This document shows positions 1 through 5,520 of a stretch of DNA of 6,678 nucleotides, piece by piece (position 1 is the first letter of the stretch; every line of letters starts with the position of its first letter). The translations under genes and the position numbers were made by a program. Location: positions 1 to 6,678 of the forward strand of contig NZ_PREV01000001.1 in NCBI RefSeq assembly GCF_002959965.1, read 5' to 3'. The notes under the pieces were generated by a model. The model had not been told where the DNA came from. It was given only the letters and a program-made list of their open reading frames with translations, and searched no databases. Origin of the DNA: Microbulbifer pacificus. GTDB taxonomy: Bacteria; Pseudomonadota; Gammaproteobacteria; Pseudomonadales; Cellvibrionaceae.

Positions 1-646
1 GCGTTTGACCGCGCGCGGTCTTGTAGTAATCCGTCGCTTCCAGCACATCCCTGTCGGTGATGCCATTGGCCCGGCCTTCTTCCACCGAAGGTGGCAGATA
101 GTCAATCACGTGGCGTTCTGCACCCTGTGCTTCGGCGGTGCGCTGTTTGCCCATGGCCTGCAGGGCAGAAACGGGGTCGAATTCACTAAACCCTTCCCGA
201 ATCAGACGCCCGAAGTTCACGCCGGTAATGGAGACCAGTGCCTTGATGCGGTGATCGGTAATCGCCGCGTGAATGGTGTATCCGCCACCACCACATACAC
301 CGATGGCCCCGATACGGTCCTGGTCCACATAGGGCAGTGTTACCAAGTAATCGATAGCAAAGCGGATGTCGGATGTGCGAATCGACGGGTCTTCGATAAA
401 TCTCGGGGAACCACCACTTTCGCCCTGAAAGCTTGCATCAAACGCGAGGGTGACAAATCCGGCTTCTGCCAGTGCCTTCGCATAGATATTGCCGGAGGTT
501 TGTTCCTTGCAGCTTCCGATCGGATGCGTGCTGACGATGGCCGGATATTTTTTGGTGTCATCAAAACCCGGCGGCAGGTAGAGGTCAGCGGCAGACTGCC
601 AACCCAGGTTCTGATAGCTCACGTGCTGGATGCTTACGTTACTCAT
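1..646 (-). CDS. Alpha/beta hydrolase, dienelactone-hydrolase-like, C-terminus cut by window edge
   Basis: Partial gene: the ATG is at 646-644 and 215 codons stay open to the left edge, so the C-terminal third, including the expected catalytic Asp and His, lies outside the window. Visible are an HPIGSCKEQT segment (residues 41-50, probable oxyanion-hole loop), an LAFDASFQGES strand and loop (68-77), and the nucleophile elbow GVCGGGG (116-122). The elbow has Cys118 where most hydrolases have Ser, as in dienelactone hydrolases. The protein is a clear paralogue of the complete hydrolase just upstream (717-1649), sharing the KEQT, DAS-QG, IRT-D, LPYVD--RIGA and AAITD-RIK blocks. The start is supported by a strong GAGGTGA ribosome binding site 5 bases before the ATG. 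It is probably cotranscribed with its paralogue, subject to the hairpin between them. The fold and family are well supported. The substrate is unknown. Confidence 0.88.
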   Translation of the reverse strand, partial: MSNVSIQHVSYQNLGWQSAADLYLPPGFDDTKKYPAIVSTHPIGSCKEQTSGNIYAKALAEAGFVTLAFDASFQGESGGSPRFIEDPSIRTSDIRFAIDYLVTLPYVDQDRIGAIGVCGGGGYTIHAAITDHRIKALVSITGVNFGRLIREGFSEFDPVSALQAMGKQRTAEAQGAERHVIDYLPPSVEEGRANGITDRDVLEATDYYKTARGQT

Positions 647-651
647 TTACA

Positions 652-658
652 TCACCTC
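652..658 (-). promoter_or_regulatory. Strong ribosome binding site of the left hydrolase
   Basis: Read on the minus strand, GAGGTGA lies 5 bases before the ATG at 646. It is a seven-base match to the consensus AAGGAGGTGA and fixes the start codon. It is much stronger than the site of the upstream paralogue, so the second gene can be translated efficiently even if less mRNA gets past the intercistronic hairpin. Confidence 0.7.
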
Positions 659-670
659 GAATTTTAAATC

Positions 671-693
671 GGGGCACACACAGAATGTGCCCC
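671..693 (-). terminator. Intercistronic hairpin, possible weak terminator or mRNA-processing element
   Basis: A perfect 8-bp inverted repeat (GGGGCACA at 671-678, TGTGCCCC at 686-693) with a 7-base loop lies in the 70 bp between the two hydrolase genes. On the minus-strand transcript the stem is followed by GATTTAAAAT rather than a clean U-run. That makes it a poor intrinsic terminator and leaves partial attenuation or transcript stabilisation as alternatives. The stem is GC-rich and clear; its function is inference. Confidence 0.45.
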
Positions 694-716
694 AGCATTA
701 CGCGTATAGAACTCAG

Positions 717-1649
717 TTACTTCAGCGTGCGCGCGAAGAACGGGGTCAGTACCGATACCGCTTCGTCCACATACTCGGGTACGTCGTACAGCGACATGTG
801 GTTCGCACCTTTCACGACATGCATGGTCTTGTCGCTGCTGGCGGCGCGGGCGATCAGGTCATCACTCATCCACTTGCTTCCCGCCTGGTCTCCGGCAACG
901 GTGAGTACCGGTTGCGTCAGGAAGGCCTCCGCCAGGTTGTAGGCGTCATAGGTGATGATCTGGTTCAGGCTGCGAGCGGTCATAAAACCGGGCGCATTCG
1001 GGTGCTGGCAGCGATCGGTGTGGTAGTACTCCCAGGCCTGGCGCAGCTCTTCGTTGGGCGCATCCTCCTCCTTCATTGGGGCGAGGGGCAGGGTGCCCAG
1101 TTCATCGCTGTTGGCATCGCTGGTGCGCGCGTCGGAGCCCGCCACGACATACGGCAGTGCGTCGACATCCTTGACGTTGTTCTCCCAGCCGTTGCGGAAC
1201 ATCTGGCCGATGTTCACGGCACTGACGGTGGCGAGGGATTTGATACGGCGGTCGGTGATCGCGGCATTGGCGGAGTAGCCGCCGCCAGCACAGACACCCA
1301 TGGCGCCGATGCGGTTGTTGTCGACGTATGGCAGCGTGGTCAGGTAGTCGATCACCGCGCTGACATCCTCGGTGCGGATGTAGGGGTTCTCCAGCTGACG
1401 CGGGGTACCGGTGCTCGCTCCCTGGTAAGAGGCGTCGTAAGCAACCGTGACCAGGCCGCTGCCTGCCAGTCGCTCGGCATAGAGGCCTGCGGTCTGCTCC
1501 TTCACACCACCACCGGGGTGGGATACCACGACTGCGGCGTACTGCTGGCTTTCATCAAAGTCGGCAGGGAAGTACACGTTGGCGGCGATGGTGACGCCCT
1601 GGCCGTTGAGGTTCTTGATGCTGATGCTTTTCATGCTGGTGCTTTTCAT
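717..1649 (-). CDS. Alpha/beta hydrolase, dienelactone-hydrolase-like with Cys nucleophile
   Basis: This is a complete single-domain alpha/beta hydrolase of about 310 residues. Numbering from the furthest upstream ATG (1664), the likely triad is Cys125 in the elbow GVCAGGG (123-129), Asp259 in the AGDQAGSKW loop, and His289 in GANHMSLYD. A Cys nucleophile with Asp and His is the dienelactone-hydrolase pattern; related uncharacterised proteins include E. coli YcjY. HPGGGVKEQT (49-58) probably forms the oxyanion-hole loop. There is no signal peptide or membrane segment, so it is probably cytoplasmic. I chose ATG 1649 because AAGGGA lies 6 bases upstream; ATGs at 1664 and 1634 are alternatives, and the start region holds a 15-bp tandem repeat. 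It is divergent from the LysR gene at 1789, which probably controls it, and is followed by a paralogue. The substrate is unknown. Confidence 0.9.
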   Translation of the reverse strand: MKSTSMKSISIKNLNGQGVTIAANVYFPADFDESQQYAAVVVSHPGGGVKEQTAGLYAERLAGSGLVTVAYDASYQGASTGTPRQLENPYIRTEDVSAVIDYLTTLPYVDNNRIGAMGVCAGGGYSANAAITDRRIKSLATVSAVNIGQMFRNGWENNVKDVDALPYVVAGSDARTSDANSDELGTLPLAPMKEEDAPNEELRQAWEYYHTDRCQHPNAPGFMTARSLNQIITYDAYNLAEAFLTQPVLTVAGDQAGSKWMSDDLIARAASSDKTMHVVKGANHMSLYDVPEYVDEAVSVLTPFFARTLK

Positions 1650-1655
1650 GACAGT

Positions 1656-1661
1656 TCCCTT
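1656..1661 (-). promoter_or_regulatory. Ribosome binding site deciding the start at 1649
   Basis: Minus-strand AAGGGA sits 6 bases before the ATG at 1649 and inside the reading frame that begins at 1664. The 1664 ATG has only a weak GAAG 8 bases upstream. This favours the 1649 start. Confidence 0.5.
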
Positions 1662-1718
1662 CATGTTGGTAGCTTCGGTTTCAGTGTTTTTCTGAGCCGT
1701 TGTGCTCTGACAGGGGAA

Positions 1719-1746
1719 ATACTAATCGCGGGCCTTATTTTGAAAA
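1719..1746 (-). promoter_or_regulatory. Candidate promoter for the hydrolase genes
   Basis: On the minus strand, TTTTCA (1746-1741) and TAGTAT (1724-1719) are separated by 16 bases, each matching 4 of 6 positions of the sigma-70 -35 and -10 consensus. Placement between the LysR dyads and the hydrolase start fits activation or repression by the divergent regulator. The match is weak and the call is tentative. Confidence 0.25.
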
Positions 1747-1756
1747 ACGTGCTAAA

Positions 1757-1785
1757 ACTTAAATCAGTGTTAAGTACAGGTTAAC
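1757..1785 (+). promoter_or_regulatory. Candidate LysR operator: three TTAA elements at 11-bp spacing
   Basis: ACTTAA (1757-1762) and TTAAGT (1770-1775) form a perfect dyad with a 7-base gap and give T-N11-A (T1760, A1772), the classical LysR-type recognition signature. GTTAA (1769-1773) and TTAAC (1781-1785) form a second overlapping dyad, also with a 7-base gap. The TTAA cores start at 1759, 1770 and 1781, one helical turn apart. The cluster ends 3 bases before the LysR start, so binding there could also block the regulator's own expression, which is common in this family. Confidence 0.55.
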
Positions 1786-1788
1786 AAT

Positions 1789-2709
1789 ATGGCCATCGAT
1801 CCCTCGCTGTATCCATCTCTAGTGTGGTTTGTGCGTATCGCGCGTCACAGCAGCATTACCAAGGCGGCAGAGGAGGGGGAGGTATCCCGCGCAGCCCTGT
1901 CGCAGCACCTGAAATCGCTGGAACAGCAGCTGAATGTGCGGCTGCTGAATCGCAGTACGCGCAGCATGTCGCTGACCGAAGATGGGCAGCGCCTGTTTGA
2001 TGTTCTTGCCCCGGCCATTGAATCGGTTGACCGGGCAGTCTCTGGGGTGGGGGAATCGCAGGCAGAGCCGTCCGGGGTAATACGGATCAATACATCGAGA
2101 GTGGCAGCCAGGGTATTGCTGGAGCCAAAGATGGAAACCTTCCTGGCGCGCTACCCGAAATTAAAGTTGGAATTGGTTATGGATGATGGCCTTTCCAATA
2201 TCATTTCCAGTGGCATGGACGTCGGCATTCGCCTGGGGGAAAGTCTGGCTGAACATATGGTGGCTGTACCGGTGACACCGCCGATGTCGATGGCGATCGT
2301 CGGCTCCCCGGAATATTTCGCCAAGCACGGCACGCCGGAAACACCCGATGACCTGCTGCAGCACAACTGCCTCGCCTTTCGGTTTACCTCCAGTGGCATC
2401 ATCGACCGCTGGTCCTTCACATCGCCGGATGCTGACAGGCGCACCCTGGTATTCGAGCCGAAGGGCAACGGGGTATTCAATGATGACGAAAGTATGCTGC
2501 GCGCTGCGCTTAATGGTGTGGGTGTGATAAAGCACCTGGATCTGTGCGTACAGCAGTATCTTGATGATGGCTCGCTGGTGAGGGTGTTGCAGAGCTGGTG
2601 CCAGCCTTTTCCGGGGTTCTTTTTGTATGTGCCTTCGCGAGCGCAGATGCCGACAAAGATACGAGCGTTGATTGATTTTTTGGTCGAGCAGCGCGAGGAA
2701 TGGGCGTAG
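1789..2709 (+). CDS. LysR-family transcriptional regulator
   Basis: This 306-residue protein has the standard LysR length and layout. The N-terminal winged helix-turn-helix spans about residues 8-70, with the HTH in the ITKAAEEGEVSRAALSQHLK stretch (23-42) and the wing in RLLNRSTRSMSLTEDGQRLF. The C-terminal effector-binding domain (about 95-300, periplasmic-binding-protein fold) resembles the CrgA-like subgroup, with DVGIRLGE (144-151) and VGSPEYFAKHGTPETPDDLLQH (171-192). The regulator is transcribed divergently from the two hydrolases, the usual arrangement for a LysR protein and its target, and phased TTAA dyads lie between them. The ATG at 1789 has only a weak AGG upstream. The inducer is unknown. 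Family assignment is secure; the target is inferred from position. Confidence 0.95.
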   Translation: MAIDPSLYPSLVWFVRIARHSSITKAAEEGEVSRAALSQHLKSLEQQLNVRLLNRSTRSMSLTEDGQRLFDVLAPAIESVDRAVSGVGESQAEPSGVIRINTSRVAARVLLEPKMETFLARYPKLKLELVMDDGLSNIISSGMDVGIRLGESLAEHMVAVPVTPPMSMAIVGSPEYFAKHGTPETPDDLLQHNCLAFRFTSSGIIDRWSFTSPDADRRTLVFEPKGNGVFNDDESMLRAALNGVGVIKHLDLCVQQYLDDGSLVRVLQSWCQPFPGFFLYVPSRAQMPTKIRALIDFLVEQREEWA

Positions 2710-2882
2710 GTAGCGGCGTAATTAGATGAGAACAGTACGCGCTAGATGTACCCGTGTTTGCACTACCCCAATATTAGAGGTGGCAGCTCAACTCACGTCG
2801 TCTCAGTCTTCCCTCTGGTCTTACCTGAACGCTCACATGTTCAATAGATTTGCCTGCGATGAAATGCGCGGCGAATTTCGCT

Positions 2883-2888
2883 AGAGGA
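2883..2888 (+). promoter_or_regulatory. Ribosome binding site of the MBL-fold gene
   Basis: AGAGGA lies 5 bases before the ATG at 2894, supporting translation from that codon. The rest of the stretch between the LysR stop and this gene (2710-2882) shows no convincing gene, promoter or terminator. It is where base composition shifts from GC-rich to AT-rich. Confidence 0.6.
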
Positions 2889-2893
2889 TTCAG

Positions 2894-3892
2894 ATGGCCT
2901 CGGTTGAATTTACAATACTTGATGTCTGCCATGGGAATAGCACAATTATTCACTCTGCGAACAATGTCGTTATTGTAGGTGCTGCGCCTGGCAGTACAGT
3001 CCAGGGCGCGTTGGAGTCTCTGCAAATAGAAAAGATCGATAGTATTATCATCTCAAATGCTGATGCAGATCATGTCGCTGGTGTAGTGGCGCTTTTGATG
3101 GACGATGAGATTGAAGTTTCTAAGGTATATGTTAATAGTGACAGCGCTAAAAAAACTAAAATATGAGATGATTTTAGAAGTGCTCTAAAATATGCAAGGC
3201 AAGCCAAGGGAACTAGAATCCAAGTTTCTATTAATGCTGATTTAGATAATTTTGTTTACCAGGATTTTGAGCTTTCTGTCTTGTCACCATGCCCGGTTGA
3301 TTGCGTAACCTGGCCGGGAACCGAGAGCATTTTAGGAAAAAATTTAGACGCTAACGAAATGTCAGTCGTTCTTAAGTTAATGCAAGATGGCGATAGTATC
3401 GCGTTGATTCCTGGAGATATGAGTTCCAGCTCTCTGGATTTTATAAAATCAGAAGGAAGCTGTATAAAATCAAAGATACTAGTCTTTCCGCATCATGGGG
3501 GCCTTCCTCATGCTGGAGATGCAGTGAATTTCGCGAAAGAACTTTGTGATCTTGTTGAACCGGAAATTGTACTTTTTTCAAATGGTAGGAATCGTCATTC
3601 AAATCCCAGAGTTGAAGTTTTAAATGGTATCAAAGCGTCAGTATGTACTGCTGGAGTAGCGTGTACGCAGCTATCGGAAGCTTGCTGTGTTGGAGAGGAA
3701 TCACTAAGTGATCAGCATTTATCGGAATTATTGCCTAGTAAAGGCGGATCAAGGAAGCATAGCTGCTCTGGGTCGATAAGTATCAAATTAAAGGGTGCAG
3801 ATACAGACGTATTATCTCCTTTCGAAAAGCAAGGAGAATATGTTAAAAATTTTCCTAAAAGGAAATGCCTTGTCTTAGAGAGTGAGGGATAG
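2894..3892 (+). pseudogene. ComEC/Rec2-like metallo-beta-lactamase-fold protein, interrupted by an in-frame TGA
   Basis: One 332-codon frame runs from 2894 to 3892, broken only by a TGA at codon 91 (3164-3166). The halves are in the same phase and join into one MBL-fold protein of the ComEC-like type. Its blocks, in order, are FTILDVCHG (6-14), IISNADADHVAG (52-63, the metal motif), VYVNSD (79-84), ALIPGDM (170-176), VFPHHGG (197-203) and NGRNRHSNP (230-238). The sequence around the stop, KTKI-stop-DDFRSALKYARQ, reads as if a Trp (TGG) had mutated to TGA. The first His of the H-x-D-x-DH motif is Asn55, and VIVGAAPG (27-33) has Gly29 where related proteins, from memory, carry Asp. This points to decay, but readthrough or a sequencing error is possible. 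No signal peptide or membrane segments are seen, unlike true ComEC. It lies 67 bp upstream of vsr in the same direction. A defence or nucleic-acid role is inferred from context only. Confidence 0.75.
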
Positions 3893-3947
3893 AATAAAAA
3901 ATGTTGAGTAAATAACGGTGGCTTAGGAATCTTGGGACTGCTTGATT

Positions 3948-3952
3948 GGGAG
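3948..3952 (+). promoter_or_regulatory. Ribosome binding site deciding the vsr start
   Basis: GGGAG lies 7 bases upstream of the ATG at 3960. The longer possible start, a TTG at 3942, has no comparable site and would place this GGGAG inside the coding sequence. Confidence 0.6.
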
Positions 3953-3959
3953 TGTCAGA

Positions 3960-4379
3960 ATGACAGATGTTTTGTCTGCCGAGCAGCGAGCATACTGCAT
4001 GTCACAAATAAAGGGGGCCAATACTGAGCCAGAGTTGAGTCTCCGTAAGGCACTATGGATTTTGGGTTTAAGGTATAGAATAAAAAATAAATTGCCAGGT
4101 AGACCAGATATTATATACCCAACTTCTAAAGTGGCTATTTTTGTTGATGGCTGCTTTTGGCATAAGTGTCCAAAGCACTACACTCCGCCTAAAACACGAG
4201 CCAAATTCTGGGAGGAAAAAATTTCAAAAAATGTCGAAAGAGACAAGAAGAATAACGCTCTACTTGAATGTCAGGGTTGGAAAGTTATCAGGTTCTGGGA
4301 GCATGAAATAAAGGATTCGCTGGACGATTGCGTAGAAGTAGTTGTTAGAACTCTAGAGTCGCGACAGATTAAAAGTTAG
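3960..4379 (+). CDS. vsr: Very short patch repair (Vsr) DNA mismatch endonuclease
   Basis: This 139-residue protein is close to the usual Vsr length. Vsr nicks DNA 5' of the T in T:G mismatches made by deamination of 5-methylcytosine, starting repair to C:G. Visible family blocks are SQIKGANTEPEL (15-26), LPGRPD with catalytic-type Asp50 (Asp51 in E. coli Vsr), VDGCFWHKCPKHY (62-74), FWEEKISKNVERDKKN (83-98) and GWKVIRFWEHEI (106-117). Cys65, Cys70, His73 and His115 align with the zinc-binding positions; His68 matches E. coli His69. The partner is very likely the C5-methyltransferase at the right of the window. Its 3' end overlaps the convergent restriction endonuclease gene by 11 bp. Its AT-rich composition differs from the methyltransferase and endonuclease genes, so the two may have been assembled separately. 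Confidence 0.93.
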   Translation: MTDVLSAEQRAYCMSQIKGANTEPELSLRKALWILGLRYRIKNKLPGRPDIIYPTSKVAIFVDGCFWHKCPKHYTPPKTRAKFWEEKISKNVERDKKNNALLECQGWKVIRFWEHEIKDSLDDCVEVVVRTLESRQIKS

Positions 4380-5520
4380 AGAGCCACTTGGTTATGGCTA
4401 GATATGATCCGATTTTTTCCTTGAGAATTTTTACAATATCTGCCCCTGAAATAATGATTACGGGATGATTGTCATCTTTCAGTTCAGTGTACGCCTGGGG
4501 AGCCAAGTACGATGTCGTCACCAGAACCCCGAATTGGCGGTGCCGCAGCCTGGAGAGCAGGCGGGAAAGCTCCTTAACACCAACACCAGATCCGGGCTTG
4601 TAGCATTTTGCTTCCAGTGCGAAGTCCACCTCGATGGCACTGGGTCCGCTGCCGATCTTGTAGCTTCCTATGGCATCTCTCCCTCCATCTCGCCAGGGAC
4701 GCGTGATCTCGCAGGAACCAATGGCTGGCATCATAAGCTTGGCAATTGCAACAGCGCAGTACTCAAAACGTACGGGGTTTTCCTTGAACTTCCTGTAAAT
4801 TGATTCCAGTATTTTCAGATCCTCGGTCTTTGCGGGGAGCTGCTGCTCTTTACTGCGGATTTCCAGGCTATGGGGTGCATAAAGAGGGGTAAATTTTCGG
4901 GATTTTACCCAGTCAAGCCAGGTTTTCGGCGCATGTGGGGAATTTACGGTAAGGCCTTCCTTGATGTCATCAATCCACTTGCGTGATACAACGGGAACAT
5001 TCAAGACTGTAAAGATAGATTTATAATTCTGGAAGCGCTGGTTAGCGGAACCCTTGGCCCGCCATATCGCTACCAAATCTTCATCCGGACCAAGATCCTG
5101 GGCACCAGGAACAGCCAAGCCAAGAAATCGTACATCGCGATACTGCCCTGTTCCGCCGAACAGCAGTATTACGGGAAAGTGATCAAAGGAAGTTGAGGTA
5201 TGTCGGGCATCGAACAGGTTTCTGAGAATTAAATTGCCCTTTCTCGGAGTGTCATGAATCTCGCGGACGGATTTGTTGTCTCCAAAATAAGTGAACAATC
5301 CGCTTTCAGTGTCCAGGTGATCGGGCCAGTCTGGATCATTGAAGTTTGATTTGAGCGCGAGCAGCTTGAGCGTTTCTATTTCCGGCCGCTTGCCCAGATG
5401 TCGGAAGCCGGCCCCGCTGTCTACCCCCAAAAGTTTGGGAAGTGGATCATCCGAAGCATTTCCTTCCCGGGATCCACCGTAAACACGGTCAACAATCAAG
5501 TCAGTCTTCGAAAGATTCAC
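4369..5520 (-). CDS. Restriction endonuclease, AspBHI-like N-terminus and Mrr-like PD-(D/E)XK domain
   Basis: This protein has 383 residues. The C-terminal third (about 240-370) is an Mrr-type nuclease: RDGGRDAIG (277-285, Asp282), FALEAKCY (300-307, Glu303 and Lys305) and a GVGVKELSRLLSRLRHRQFGVLVTTSYL helix-strand region. Together these give the D...ExK active site. The N-terminal part (about 1-190), with DLIVDRVYGGS, DPDWPDHLD, GLFTYFGDN and DTPRKGNLILRN, resembles from memory the DNA-recognition domain of AspBHI, an endonuclease that requires modified cytosine. It directly follows the methyltransferase gene in the same frame: the stop TAA is at 5523-5521 and the GTG start at 5520-5518. 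No Shine-Dalgarno sequence is evident, so translation probably depends on termination-reinitiation. A TTG at codon 8 is the only other nearby start. Nuclease assignment is strong; site and methylation dependence are unknown. Confidence 0.88.
   Translation of the reverse strand: MNLSKTDLIVDRVYGGSREGNASDDPLPKLLGVDSGAGFRHLGKRPEIETLKLLALKSNFNDPDWPDHLDTESGLFTYFGDNKSVREIHDTPRKGNLILRNLFDARHTSTSFDHFPVILLFGGTGQYRDVRFLGLAVPGAQDLGPDEDLVAIWRAKGSANQRFQNYKSIFTVLNVPVVSRKWIDDIKEGLTVNSPHAPKTWLDWVKSRKFTPLYAPHSLEIRSKEQQLPAKTEDLKILESIYRKFKENPVRFEYCAVAIAKLMMPAIGSCEITRPWRDGGRDAIGSYKIGSGPSAIEVDFALEAKCYKPGSGVGVKELSRLLSRLRHRQFGVLVTTSYLAPQAYTELKDDNHPVIIISGADIVKILKEKIGSYLAITKWLSNF

Noticed and set aside
5..667. Long plus-strand open frame at the left edge
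   Set aside because: It lies antisense to the partial hydrolase, whose minus-strand product has clear family motifs and a strong ribosome binding site. The plus-strand translation has no recognisable features.
630..1784. A 384-codon plus-strand open frame covering the complete hydrolase
   Set aside because: Long antisense frames are common opposite GC-rich genes. Its translation is rich in repeated Val/Gly/Asp/His with no domain, whereas the minus strand encodes an intact Cys-Asp-His hydrolase.
2774..3025. Minus-strand open frame of 83 codons
   Set aside because: It overlaps the start of the MBL gene, which has a good ribosome binding site and family motifs. No features are visible in the minus-strand product.
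3164..3166. TGA as a selenocysteine codon
   Set aside because: No catalytic Cys or Sec is expected at this position, the context fits Trp, and I saw no convincing SECIS-like hairpin just downstream.
3942..3959. TTG start extending Vsr by six residues
   Set aside because: The added residues match nothing typical of Vsr, and the GGGAG ribosome binding site lies inside this extension, correctly spaced for the ATG at 3960.
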